Below, piece by piece: positions 1 through 9,138 of a DNA stretch of 64,000 bases; the stretch's first letter is position 1; each line of letters opens with the position of its first letter. The DNA comes from Rhizobium phaseoli (lineage in GTDB: Bacteria; Pseudomonadota; Alphaproteobacteria; Rhizobiales; Rhizobiaceae), in the NCBI RefSeq assembly GCF_010668805.1, contig NZ_WUFT01000020.1:1-64000 (forward strand). The letters are read 5' to 3'. Position numbers and translations under genes: made by a program. The notes beneath the pieces were generated by a model, which was not told where the DNA came from, searched no databases, and saw only the letters and a list, made by a program, of their open reading frames with translations.

Positions 1-1025
1 GATATTGGCCGTGGCGGTCGCGCCGGCGGTATCGCGCATCGTATAGCTGAAGACGTCGCTCAGCGTGTTGATCGACTGCCGCAGCCCCTGGACGGCGGTA
101 TTGGCCTCGTTGACGGCATAACTATAGGCGCCCGATGCACTGAGCACGAGACTGCCATAGGTGCCGGCGAGCGCCGTGCCGAGCGTGCCTGAGGTCGCAC
201 CGAAGCCGACCGCCGTGACGGTCTTGGTGTCTCCGGCGTTCGGATCGGTGTCGTTGGTCAGCACGTTGCCACTCGCAACCACGCCGCCCGAGCCATTGGC
301 CACCCCGCCCTTCTCGGTCGCGTCACCCGCATCGGCAACTGCCGTCGGCGGCGTATTGCCAGGCGTCGACACGGCGATGTTGAAGCTCTCGTTGGCGGCA
401 AGGCCGCCAAGGTCTGTCGCCGTCACCTTGACGCCGTAAGTGCCTGATGTCGTCGGCGTGCCGGAGAAGGTCCGCGTCGTGGCATTGAAGCTCAGCCAGC
501 CGGGCAGCGCCGTGCCGTCGGCGGCCGTTGCCGAATAGGTCAGCGTCTCGCCGCTGTCGACATCGGTGAAGGTCGTCGTCGGCAGCACGAAGGAGAAGGC
601 GGTGCCGACGGTGGCATTCTGGCCCACCGTCTGGACAGCCAGCACCGGCGCATCGTTGGCGCCATGGATGGTGATGGTGATATTGGCCGTGGCGGTCGCG
701 CCGGCGGTATCGCGCATCGTGTAGCTGAAGACGTCACTCAGCGTGTTGATCGACTGCCGCAGCCCCTGGACGGCGGTATTGGCCTCGTTGACGGCATAAC
801 TATAGGCGCCCGATGCACTGAGCACGAGACTGCCATAGGTGCCGGCGAGCGCCGTGCCGAGCGTGCCTGAGGTCGCACCGAAGCCGACCGCCGTGACGGT
901 CTTGGTGTCTCCGGCATCCGCATCGGTGTCGTTGGTCAGCACGTTGCCGCTCGCAACCACGCCGCCCGAGCCATTGGCCACCCCGCCCTTCTCGGTCGCG
1001 TCACCCGCATCGGCAACTGCCGTCG
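1..1025 (-). repeat. Near-identical direct repeat, 678-bp period
   Basis: Bases 1 to about 347 recur almost unchanged at 679 to about 1025. I see only a handful of substitutions, for example gtatagctga at the start of one copy against gtgtagctga in the other. The period of 678 bp equals 226 codons, so the frame is kept. Each unit encodes one VCBS-like domain, with a He_PIG-type Ig domain between the copies. The DNA-level identity indicates a recent duplication or gene conversion. The array probably continues past the left edge. Confidence 0.9.
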
Positions 1026-4000
1026 GTGTCGTGTTCGAACTCGGCGTCGTGAACATCACATCGACCCAATAGTTCGTCGACTCGAAGGTGGTCGTCGGGT
1101 ACAGGCTGGCGCTGCCATAGGTGTATACGCCGTTGCCGCTGGCTGGCGCCGTCAGCGGTCCGCTCGTCACATTGGCGATGAAGTAGTCGGTAGTTGTCGA
1201 GTAATTGCCGGTATTGGTGTGATAGGATGCCGTGTAGGTTTGCCCGGGCGTCAGGCTCACCGGGCTGGTGAAATAGGCCGTCTGCCAGCCGCTGGCGGTC
1301 TCGTTTGTAAATGTGAGAGTCGCAATCCGCGTACCGGTGCTCGACCACAGCGAGCCTGTATGCGTACCGGTGTCCAGGCTGCCCTTGTAGAAACGAATAC
1401 CGGTGACGGTGCCTGCCACGGAGGTCTGGAATTTGACACCGAGCTCGACGGCTGACGAATCAGCGGTATTGACGACCGCCGGCGTCGCCGCGCCAAACAG
1501 AGAGGTAAAACTTGCCCCGGTGACGGTGACCGTGCGTCCTGCCGAGGGTGTTTCAAGGTTGATGTTATCGTCAACGGCCCGCGACCGGATCGTGTAGCTG
1601 CCCGCGACCTGCGGCGACCAGCTATAGGTCCAGTTCTCATCGCCCGTCGCCGGATGCCAGCTCGCCCCATTGTCGATCGAGACCTCGACACTGGCGACGA
1701 CCCCGCCGCCGGAATCGGTGGCCGTACCTGTAATCGTGACTGTGGAGCCAACGGTCGCCGCTGACGGCGACGTGATGATGGAAGTCGGTGCAACATGGTC
1801 CGTCGACGCGGTCGCGGCGACGAGTCCGGATTGCAGCGTCCCAGGCTGAATGCCCATGTCGGCCAGCAGATTGATCATTGCCTGCTGCACGCGGGGATCG
1901 GTCGCGGTCGCCTGATTGTCGTGATTGTCGCTCAGGCCCCATGTCCAGTAGACCGTGCCGGCCCCGAACACCAGTGCACCGCTCGGCGCACGATAGAGCG
2001 TCAGATTGTGGGTCGCGGTGGCATTGCCGGTCGTGTTTCCGTAGTCGAGCAAGTAAGTGCTGACCGGCAGCGTCGTCGACGACAGCTTGACGAGGCCAGC
2101 CGGATCGAAGCCGTTATCAGGCGCTTCGTCCCATTCGTAACCGAGATAGTTTTTGGTGAGCGTTGCCGTCTGGCCAGGTTGGAGATTGGCGACGCTCGTA
2201 TTGCGCCAGAAGCGCAGATTGGCGTCGTCATATCCGACCGTGATCGCGCTGAGATTGCTGCCGACATCGTCGACCTTGAACAACTGCCCGGTCAGCGAGT
2301 TTTCCGGGTTTCCGCCGCCGATAGCCGGTGGGCTGAGACGCGGATCACGGAAGGTGCCCGTCCATTCGTTGGAAGGGTCGATGCTGCTGCCGGGTGCCCA
2401 TGTCTCCTTGTAGGAGATGAGGGTCCGATAAGGCGTGCCGTCGGCGCTGTAGGCATTGCCCCAACGGGTGCGCCAATAGACCTCGTTGCCGCTCCAGAAC
2501 ATCAGGTTGACGCCCGCGTCGCGCGCGGCTTCGACATTGGTCCTCTGCTGTCCCGACCAGTATTCGTCGTGCCCGGCATCAATATAGGTCTTGTGATTGA
2601 GCAGGAGACTGCCATAGCGGTCGACGTCGACGCCCGACATATAGGAGACGTCATAACCGTTCTGTTCCAGCCAGTAGATGCCCGCATATTCGGCGCCGAA
2701 CAGATAGTCCTGCGGGCCTGCATAGGTGCCCACCCCGCCGCGGGTCGCAATCGGCCTGTTGTAGCTCACCGCATAGGCGCGACCAGCGCCCTGGCCCGTC
2801 GCGGGGCCGTTGCCGCCATAGAAGTTTGCACCACCCCAGCCGTTGTAAGCTTGCCACGTCTCGTCTGCAGTCTGGAAGACGATGTCGCTGTGGCTGGCAT
2901 CGTCGCGCACGATGAACGGGATTTGATTTTCGCCAGAGGTGCCATCCTGGCGCACGAGCTTGGCGATATAGACGCCCGAGACGGCGTCATCAGGTACGGT
3001 CCACGAAGCTGAGACCGCCCAGTTGCCGGCATCGACCGTGCCGGTCGTAGCATTGCGCAACGGACTGGGCTGGGTCTGCAATCCGGTATGCTGCATGGTC
3101 GCGACCTTGCGGGCGCCCATGCCGCCATAATAGCCGAGCCGGTATATGTCGATCCGGTAGTTGGTGGAATTCGTGTTGATCTTGAAGCTGACGGTCTTGC
3201 CGTTGTCGACGCTGATGTCGGTCGCAAACCCCTCGATGTTGGTGCTGCCGGCACCGTCGATGCCCCACTCGCTCTCCGGATTGCCCTGCTTCTGGTTTTC
3301 CAGGACGATCGCGTTGCTGGTCGCCGCCGCAGCGGCCGCCAGATCTTGCGTCGTCAACGAGCGCTGCGCAGAGGGTTGAGGCGGTGTCATCACCGAGCCG
3401 GAAAGGATGCCGACACCCTTCGTGGTGGTGCCCTTTCCGGTCTCTCCGCCGCCGGGCAACGATCCGTTCAGGGCCGTTGATTCTGTCCACGTTGCGGTTC
3501 CGCGCCAGCCCGAGAGGGGAGACAGGCTACGATCGAGAAGCGGGTCGCTGACCGAGGCTCCGATGGCCTTCTTGATCGTCTCCACATAGTCCGGCCCTTC
3601 GGTCAGCCTTGTTCCCGGCAACTGACCATCCTGCTGAAGCAAGGCGCCGCCATGGGCCCAATCGAGAATCCGTGTGGGAGACGTATAGTAGCCGCACCCG
3701 CACACACCAAAGGGCATGCCAACCGCCAGCGCATTTGCTCCAGCATGCTGCCCGGCCGACTGCGCCGACGGCGTCGATTCGAGAATGACGACTTTGCCCG
3801 AGTGCGTGCGCTCAGCCGCCACCGCAGCGGAAGCTTGCCCCGAAGCCGTCGGTGAAGGGCTTTGCGGCAGATACGGCGCCAAAGGATCGTCGCCTATGAG
3901 GTTCATTCCAGCGTAGGTGCGATAAAGGGGTGATGCCGCCCCGAATGTAACTCCGTTCGCATTCCCCTCGAAATGGGCAGAATCCGGCGTATGAACTGAC

Positions 4001-4356
4001 AATACGGACGCGGCTCTATCACCGCTTCGCTCTCCGATTTCGCGATTGATTGTGAAAGCGTCAGGCAGGGGCGGCGCTGCCGGGCCGTCGTCGGCCCGAT
4101 CGTCAGCGTTGCGGTTGACGCCCGCGCTCTGCCCAACCTCATGCTCGTTGAGCGCCCCGTCCTTATGGAGATCACCGACGAGGGGGGGCTGCTTGTTTCC
4201 ATCCGCCGTTTGCACCCCTACCGCGAGTTGAGCATCATCCCCATGCTTTCCGGCAGGCTTGCGCGGCCTTTCCTTTCCGCCGACAGTCAGCCATCGGGGA
4301 ACCAATGAATCCAGCAGGAGTGAGCGCGAAGTCCACCGGCGAGCATTACGATACAT
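1..4356 (-). CDS. Giant DMFase-like/VCBS repeat protein, 3' end outside window
   Basis: One open frame of 1,452 codons with no stop before the left edge. The start at 4356 has an AGAGGT Shine-Dalgarno about 8 nt upstream. Residues 1-340 are a low-complexity polar region without an obvious signal peptide. Residues about 349-846 resemble the N,N-dimethylformamidase large-subunit C-terminal domain (GHDEYWS near residue 594, then MFWSGNEVYWR). After that come an Ig-like domain (about 856-943), a DUF4082 domain (about 945-1100), a VCBS/cadherin-like repeat opening TPTAVADAGDATEKGG, a He_PIG-type Ig repeat (GWLSFNATTRTFSGTP) and a second VCBS copy cut by the edge. Such repeats occur in very large type I-secreted, calcium-binding proteins with C-terminal secretion signals; that end is not visible here. 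The role is inferred to be extracellular, as an adhesin or matrix-associated enzyme. Hydrolase activity of the DMFase-like domain is unproven. Confidence 0.85.
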   Translation of the reverse strand, partial: MYRNARRWTSRSLLLDSLVPRWLTVGGKERPRKPAGKHGDDAQLAVGVQTADGNKQPPLVGDLHKDGALNEHEVGQSAGVNRNADDRADDGPAAPPLPDAFTINREIGERSGDRAASVLSVHTPDSAHFEGNANGVTFGAASPLYRTYAGMNLIGDDPLAPYLPQSPSPTASGQASAAVAAERTHSGKVVILESTPSAQSAGQHAGANALAVGMPFGVCGCGYYTSPTRILDWAHGGALLQQDGQLPGTRLTEGPDYVETIKKAIGASVSDPLLDRSLSPLSGWRGTATWTESTALNGSLPGGGETGKGTTTKGVGILSGSVMTPPQPSAQRSLTTQDLAAAAAATSNAIVLENQKQGNPESEWGIDGAGSTNIEGFATDISVDNGKTVSFKINTNSTNYRIDIYRLGYYGGMGARKVATMQHTGLQTQPSPLRNATTGTVDAGNWAVSASWTVPDDAVSGVYIAKLVRQDGTSGENQIPFIVRDDASHSDIVFQTADETWQAYNGWGGANFYGGNGPATGQGAGRAYAVSYNRPIATRGGVGTYAGPQDYLFGAEYAGIYWLEQNGYDVSYMSGVDVDRYGSLLLNHKTYIDAGHDEYWSGQQRTNVEAARDAGVNLMFWSGNEVYWRTRWGNAYSADGTPYRTLISYKETWAPGSSIDPSNEWTGTFRDPRLSPPAIGGGNPENSLTGQLFKVDDVGSNLSAITVGYDDANLRFWRNTSVANLQPGQTATLTKNYLGYEWDEAPDNGFDPAGLVKLSSTTLPVSTYLLDYGNTTGNATATHNLTLYRAPSGALVFGAGTVYWTWGLSDNHDNQATATDPRVQQAMINLLADMGIQPGTLQSGLVAATASTDHVAPTSIITSPSAATVGSTVTITGTATDSGGGVVASVEVSIDNGASWHPATGDENWTYSWSPQVAGSYTIRSRAVDDNINLETPSAGRTVTVTGASFTSLFGAATPAVVNTADSSAVELGVKFQTSVAGTVTGIRFYKGSLDTGTHTGSLWSSTGTRIATLTFTNETASGWQTAYFTSPVSLTPGQTYTASYHTNTGNYSTTTDYFIANVTSGPLTAPASGNGVYTYGSASLYPTTTFESTNYWVDVMFTTPSSNTTPTAVADAGDATEKGGVANGSGGVVASGNVLTNDTDADAGDTKTVTAVGFGATSGTLGTALAGTYGSLVLSASGAYSYAVNEANTAVQGLRQSINTLSDVFSYTMRDTAGATATANITITIHGANDAPVLAVQTVGQNATVGTAFSFVLPTTTFTDVDSGETLTYSATAADGTALPGWLSFNATTRTFSGTPTTSGTYGVKVTATDLGGLAANESFNIAVSTPGNTPPTAVADAGDATEKGGVANGSGGVVASGNVLTNDTDPNAGDTKTVTAVGFGATSGTLGTALAGTYGSLVLSASGAYSYAVNEANTAVQGLRQSINTLSDVFSYTMRDTAGATATANI

Positions 4357-4933
4357 GGCAGGTACCTCTCGCGAGATTGTCAGGGTCGAATCTATGAGGA
4401 TCGCTTAAACGCGAAGCTCTGAAGTATAGTCGAAAATTGGCAGAGTATATCCTACGCCTTTCGCTCTACTGGCTGCATCCTTTGGGCAAGCGGCCGTGTT
4501 GCGTCGCCCACGCGATGGATCAGATGCGTGATGGCAGAGATTCACCGTTCCTGGGCAAGGCTCGCAGCCGCAAGATAGCGAAGCGGCAGGTCATCGTGCG
4601 GTAAAATCGACGATCCCGACATAAAGGCGCTGCCGGAGGGGTTGCGCTTTACCGACGCAAGCGTGCCTATTTCTGCGTGCAGAACCTGTTGATTTTCCAA
4701 GACGACACCTGTGTGCCGCATCGCCGATGTATGTTTCTACTCAATTTAGCCTGAACACCCTCCCCACCTCATCAATATTGATGTGGCAAAGCAGACGACC
4801 TCCACCTTCCTCAAGGCATCGCTAGACTGCACACTGGCGATGCAGCTTCGGAAGTGGCTTTCCGGCGTTCAAGCAGAGTTCAAGGTATCGTATCAGCGTC
4901 CGTGTAAGAATGTTTTGCAGGCGAGACATGTAT
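4357..4933. other. Intergenic region between divergent genes, with palindrome
   Basis: A stretch of 577 bp separates the giant protein gene from the polysaccharide export gene. I find no convincing gene in it; short frames here lack a Shine-Dalgarno and known motifs. It holds a perfect 14-bp palindrome, CATCAATATTGATG, at 4770-4783, a candidate regulator site for the rightward gene. Promoters for both divergent genes are expected here, but I could not pick clear -35/-10 pairs. Confidence 0.5.
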
Positions 4934-6247
4934 ATGAATCTATCGCACCGCGCCCCTCGCGTGTTCTTTCGCGCGACGTTTGTCATCAGCGCACTCGCCT
5001 TTCTCGCCGGAGCGGTGTCGCCCGCTGTCGCCGACAGCTCCCTCTTGGCTCCACAAACGAGAATCCGCCTGACGATCGTCCAATGGATCCAGTCCAAAGG
5101 CCAGTTTGAGCGATGGGACGGGATTGGCGGCGACTATACGGTTTCGGATGCAGGTACGGTCTCCCTGCCTTTTCTGGGGTCGCTGTCGGTTGGAAATCTG
5201 GACAATGAGGGCCTCACCAACGAGATCGGCAAGCGCCTTCAGGCGAAGATGGGTCTGGCCCAGGCACCTGCGGTGACCATCGATATCCTCGACTATCCCT
5301 CCATTTACGTCGTCGGAGACGTGGTAGCGCCGGGAGAATACAAGTTTCGCTCCGGCCTTAGCGTCCTGCAATCCCTGGCCATGAGCGGCGGCCCATTGCG
5401 GGCTGCGGCACAGCAGCAATCGCAGACGATCAGGCTTGTCGGCGACTTGCGGGACATCGACCATTCGCTGTTGCGCGGTTCGGCAAAGCTCGCGCGGCTG
5501 CAAGCGGAGATGGCCGGGGAGAAAGAGATCGCCTTCGATCAGCCGCCCGCTGCCGATCGGCAATATGCCGAGAGCCTCTACCAGGAGGAGCGGGTTATTT
5601 TTCAGGCCCGTGCAAACGCGCTGGACAAGCAGTCGGTGGCGCTCGTCGAATTGCGCAATCTCTTGACGGCGGAAATCGAAACACTGGAAGAAAAGCTGAA
5701 AGGCTCGGATGACAATATCCAGTCGGTCGAAGAGCAACTGACGAGCGTGAAGACGCTGGTCCAGAAGGGCCTGACAATCAGCTCACGCCAGATGGATCTG
5801 GAACGATTGCTCACCACCTATCGCTCCGACCGGCTCGATCTCGTCACCGCCATCATGCGGGGCCGCCAGGCGATCAACGAGACGACGCGCAGTCTCGAGG
5901 GGCTTTCCGACACCCGCCGGAGCGAGGTCGCGTCCGAGGTGCAGGCGGAAAGAGCCAATCTCGATCAGCTGAAATTGAAGCGCGACACCACACAACAACT
6001 GCTTCTCGAAGACCTGGCGAACGGCGCCAACGTGAGTAACCGCGTTGAAGAACTTCCCCTGGCGTTCGTCGTGAACCGGCGGGACAAGGGTGAGGTCAAT
6101 CAATTCCAGGCCTTGGAAACGACCGAGCTAGCGCCGGGCGACGTGATCAGGGTAACCCGGAGCCGCAGCATCGCCGATGCGCCGTCCGAAGACGCCGCTG
6201 CTCTGCCTGTTCAGACAGAGGCGCATGTCAGTCAGGTAAGCCGGTGA
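4934..6247 (+). CDS. Polysaccharide export protein, Wza/ExoF type
   Basis: A 437-aa periplasmic/outer-membrane polysaccharide export protein. I chose the ATG at 4934 because AGGCGAG lies 8 nt upstream and an N-terminal signal peptide follows (hydrophobic core FVISALAFLAGAVSPAVA). In-frame starts at 4910 and 4928 are also possible. After the signal comes the Poly_export domain (GDYTVSDAGTVSLPFLG), then an SLBB-like segment (YVVGDVVAPGEYKFRSGLS). A long coiled coil of roughly 200 residues and a second C-terminal soluble segment (APGDVIRVTR) complete it. This layout matches the rhizobial ExoF group rather than enterobacterial Wza. It is the first gene of the cluster on this strand, followed 80 bp later by the flippase, so it probably forms the exit channel for the polymer. 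Confidence 0.85.
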   Translation: MNLSHRAPRVFFRATFVISALAFLAGAVSPAVADSSLLAPQTRIRLTIVQWIQSKGQFERWDGIGGDYTVSDAGTVSLPFLGSLSVGNLDNEGLTNEIGKRLQAKMGLAQAPAVTIDILDYPSIYVVGDVVAPGEYKFRSGLSVLQSLAMSGGPLRAAAQQQSQTIRLVGDLRDIDHSLLRGSAKLARLQAEMAGEKEIAFDQPPAADRQYAESLYQEERVIFQARANALDKQSVALVELRNLLTAEIETLEEKLKGSDDNIQSVEEQLTSVKTLVQKGLTISSRQMDLERLLTTYRSDRLDLVTAIMRGRQAINETTRSLEGLSDTRRSEVASEVQAERANLDQLKLKRDTTQQLLLEDLANGANVSNRVEELPLAFVVNRRDKGEVNQFQALETTELAPGDVIRVTRSRSIADAPSEDAAALPVQTEAHVSQVSR

Positions 6248-6326
6248 TACGCGAAAAGCATGTGCTGCAATCGAGCCTGCGGCGGGGATTGAACGCCGGC
6301 ACGGGAAACACGGCTAGGGGCTTCCG

Positions 6327-7835
6327 ATGACTTTGCGCATGACCCCACCCGGCAGCCAGACCTACACTGAGATCCTCAAATCGACGATGCTGATGGGCGG
6401 CGCTTCGCTCGTGAATGTCGCACTCAGCATTATCAGAAACAAGGCGATGGCCGTCCTGCTCGGGCCGGAAGGCATCGGGCTTATGGGCCTTTATAGCTCG
6501 ATTGTCGATATCGCGCAGTCTATCGCGGGTTTGGGCGTCGGCGGCAGTGGCGTGCGCCAGGTCGCGGAGGCAGCCGGCACCGGTGACGCAGCGAGGATTG
6601 CTCAATCGGCAACCGTCCTGAGACGCATATCGGTGGTGCTGGCGCTGCTTGGCGGGCTTCTTCTCGCCGCATTGGCATATCCTGTCTCAAGTTTCACTTT
6701 CGGTGATTACCAGCACGTCGGTGGCATTGTGCTGCTGTCGCTCGCCGTTTTCTTCCGGCTGGTGTCTGCGGGGCAGAGCGCATTGATCCAGGGACTGCGC
6801 GGCATTGCGGACCTTGCCCGCATCAACGTTCTTGCCGGGCTCTTCGGTACAGCCGTGAGTATCCCGCTGATCTACCTGTTCGGGGTCCAGGCGATCGCAC
6901 CGTCGCTCGTGGTCATTGCAGCTGCCTCGATCCTTCCGACCTGGTGGTACAGCCGGCGGATCTTCCCGCATCCCTCGCCCATGTCGACGCGCCAGTTCAG
7001 CCGGGAGGTGTCGGCACTGCTCCGGCTCGGTTTCGTCTTCATGGCAAGCGGGCTTCTGACCTTCGGTGCGGCCTATGCCATCCGCCTCATCGTGCTGAAG
7101 GAGGGCGGCGTCATGGCGGCGGGACTGTATCAAGCGGCCTGGGGCCTCGGCGGTCTATACGCCGGTTTCATCCTGCAGGCCATGGGAACGGATTTCTATC
7201 CGCGCCTGACCGCAACGATCGACAACAGTGCCGAATGCAATCGGCTGGTCAATGAACAGGCGGAAATCAGCATGCTGCTCGCTGGCCCCGGTCTGCTCGG
7301 CACGTTGACGCTCGCGCCGCTGATGATGAGCCTGTTCTATTCGGCAGAATTTCATGGGGCAGTCGAGCTTCTGCGCTGGATCTGCCTTGGAATGATGCTG
7401 CGGATTATTTCTTGGCCGATGGGTTTCATCGTCGTGGCGAAGCGGACCCAGGCGATTTTCTTCTGGACGGAGGTTGCGGCGGCGGTCGTGCATGTAGGGC
7501 TTGCCTGGCTCTTCGTATCGCTGCTCGGTACGCGCGGAGCCGGCATGGCGTTTTTTGGCCTCTATGTCTGGCACAGCATCCTGATCTATGTGATCGTGCG
7601 GAAGTTGACCGGTTTTCGCTGGTCCGCCGCCAATCGCAGGCACGCGCTGCTCTTCCTGCCTGCATCGGGACTGGTGTTCCTGATGTTCTCGATTTTGCCG
7701 CTATGGCCGGCAACGATGATGGGCTTCGTCGCCGTCGTTCTCTGCGGGCTCTATTCGCTGCGCATGCTGATCGACCTGCTTCCGCCGGAATCCGTGCCGG
7801 CAATCATCCGCGGATGGATCACGAAATCAGCATAA
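6327..7835 (+). CDS. wzx: Oligosaccharide flippase, Wzx/MATE-like
   Basis: A 502-aa polytopic membrane protein of the polysaccharide transporter (Wzx) superfamily. The N-terminus contains the family-like segment ILKSTMLMGGASLVNVALS followed by NKAMAVLLGPEGIGLMGLY. The protein has about 12-14 hydrophobic helices. Its role is to flip undecaprenyl-linked repeat units across the inner membrane for periplasmic polymerisation. The ATG at 6327 follows an AGGGGC Shine-Dalgarno. The gene lies 79 bp after the export gene and probably shares its transcript. It ends at a strong bidirectional hairpin (7845-7892). Confidence 0.88.
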   Translation: MTLRMTPPGSQTYTEILKSTMLMGGASLVNVALSIIRNKAMAVLLGPEGIGLMGLYSSIVDIAQSIAGLGVGGSGVRQVAEAAGTGDAARIAQSATVLRRISVVLALLGGLLLAALAYPVSSFTFGDYQHVGGIVLLSLAVFFRLVSAGQSALIQGLRGIADLARINVLAGLFGTAVSIPLIYLFGVQAIAPSLVVIAAASILPTWWYSRRIFPHPSPMSTRQFSREVSALLRLGFVFMASGLLTFGAAYAIRLIVLKEGGVMAAGLYQAAWGLGGLYAGFILQAMGTDFYPRLTATIDNSAECNRLVNEQAEISMLLAGPGLLGTLTLAPLMMSLFYSAEFHGAVELLRWICLGMMLRIISWPMGFIVVAKRTQAIFFWTEVAAAVVHVGLAWLFVSLLGTRGAGMAFFGLYVWHSILIYVIVRKLTGFRWSAANRRHALLFLPASGLVFLMFSILPLWPATMMGFVAVVLCGLYSLRMLIDLLPPESVPAIIRGWITKSA

Positions 7836-7844
7836 CGAACCCAG

Positions 7845-7892
7845 CATAACGAACAATGCGCGCATCCGAAGATACGCGCATTGTTCGTTATG
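7845..7892. terminator. Perfect 18-bp-stem bidirectional terminator
   Basis: Bases 7845-7862 are the exact reverse complement of 7875-7892, with a 12-nt loop. The hairpin sits between the convergent wzx (ends 7835) and aminotransferase (ends 7921) genes. The first ten bases of the left arm, cataacgaac, also occur at 7831-7840 as a direct repeat. No long T-run follows, so termination efficiency is uncertain. Confidence 0.7.
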
Positions 7893-7920
7893 TCGATTGT
7901 TGCGTCAGACAAATGCGGGT

Positions 7921-9138
7921 TCAGGCGACAGCGACATCCATGGCCCGTTGCACGCTGGCGGCTCCCACGGTCGCTTCCGCAAGCGCTGCGCCAAGTGCCC
8001 CGACAACCCGGTCCATGTCAGACAGCGTCATCTGGGCGTAAAGCGGCAGGATGATCGTTTGCTGCTGCGCAGATACACTTCGCATCAGGCTCGTGGCAGC
8101 GCGGTAGGAGTTCTCACCTGAATAGGCTCCCTCCAGATGAATGTTCATCACCCCACGCCGGGTCGAGATACCCTGATCGAGCAGGGTCTGCATGACCGCC
8201 CGCTGATCGACCGTATCGGGCAATCTCACACAGAAGCTCTGCCAGTTGCTGCGAGCCCAGCCCGGTTCGGCCGGCAGAGATAGCCCGGCAATCGTCTGCA
8301 GACGTTCGCAATATTGCTCGGCAAGCAGCCTGCGCTGGGCAACCAACTCCGGCAGCCGCCGCAGTTGCTCGCGTCCGACGGCCGCCTGAAGATCGGTCAT
8401 CCGGTAATTGTAACCCAACTCGTCATAATCTTCGAAGATGACCTGCTTCGAGCCGTGACGAACGGCATCGGTGACGCTCATGCCGTGCTGGCGCCAGAGC
8501 CGGAACTTCCGGTCATATTCGGGATTGGCCGTGGTCAGCATGCCGCCATCGCCCGTCGTGACGACCTTTCGGGGGTGGAAGGAGAAGCAGGCAATGTCGC
8601 CATGCGCTTTGCCGATCTTTTCCCAACGGCCGTCCCACAGGATTTCGCTTCCCGTCGCACAGGCTGCATCTTCGATGACCGGTATCTGATGGCGCTTGCC
8701 GATCTCCACGATGGCACGGAGATCGCAAGGCATGCCGAGTTGATGCACGCAGAGAATTGCCTTGGTGCGGGGCGTGATCGCCCTTTCGATCAGGCTGGCT
8801 TCGATGTTGTAACCATCTTCTTCGATATCGACGAAAACGGGCACCGCATCGCAATACCGAACCGCGTTTGCAGTCGCGATGAAAGAATGGCTGACCGTCA
8901 CGACTTCATCACCGGCGGATACGCCGACCGCCTTCAGCGCCAGATGCAGCGCAGTTGTGCAGTTGGACATGGCGCAGGCATGCGCGGCGCCCACAAAGGC
9001 AGCGAATTCACGCTCGAAAGCCGCGACCTCCGGCCCCTGCGTTACCCATCCCGACAGAATAACGCGGCGCGCAGCCTCAGCCTCTTCCTCGCCGAGGACG
9101 GGTTTGGCGACCGGAATTGTCGATTGAGATGAGCTCAT
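7921..9138 (-). CDS. DegT/DnrJ/EryC1/StrS sugar aminotransferase
   Basis: A 405-aa PLP-dependent nucleotide-sugar aminotransferase. Motifs include GWVTQGPEVAAFEREFA, NCTTALHLALKAVGVSAGDE, the PLP-ring aspartate in VIEDAACATGSE, and the Schiff-base lysine in FSFHPRKVVTTGDGGM. The family converts a keto-sugar nucleotide to an amino sugar using glutamate. The ATG at 9138 overlaps the stop of the upstream SDR gene (ATGA), indicating translational coupling; a longer frame from 9174 is less likely. It is the last gene of a six-gene minus-strand operon that starts at 13452. The preceding SDR probably supplies its substrate. The exact sugar (perosamine-, legionaminic- or bacillosamine-like) cannot be told from sequence alone. 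Confidence 0.85.
   Translation of the reverse strand: MSSSQSTIPVAKPVLGEEEAEAARRVILSGWVTQGPEVAAFEREFAAFVGAAHACAMSNCTTALHLALKAVGVSAGDEVVTVSHSFIATANAVRYCDAVPVFVDIEEDGYNIEASLIERAITPRTKAILCVHQLGMPCDLRAIVEIGKRHQIPVIEDAACATGSEILWDGRWEKIGKAHGDIACFSFHPRKVVTTGDGGMLTTANPEYDRKFRLWRQHGMSVTDAVRHGSKQVIFEDYDELGYNYRMTDLQAAVGREQLRRLPELVAQRRLLAEQYCERLQTIAGLSLPAEPGWARSNWQSFCVRLPDTVDQRAVMQTLLDQGISTRRGVMNIHLEGAYSGENSYRAATSLMRSVSAQQQTIILPLYAQMTLSDMDRVVGALGAALAEATVGAASVQRAMDVAVA

Noticed and set aside
1795..3012. Long open frame of 405 codons on the plus strand
   Set aside because: It lies opposite the continuous giant repeat-protein frame, which has recognisable domains. The plus-strand peptide is arginine/alanine-rich, as expected of an antisense shadow.
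4500..4760. Possible transposase remnant upstream of the export gene
   Set aside because: Fragments look weakly coding, but I find no conserved transposase motif or terminal inverted repeats.
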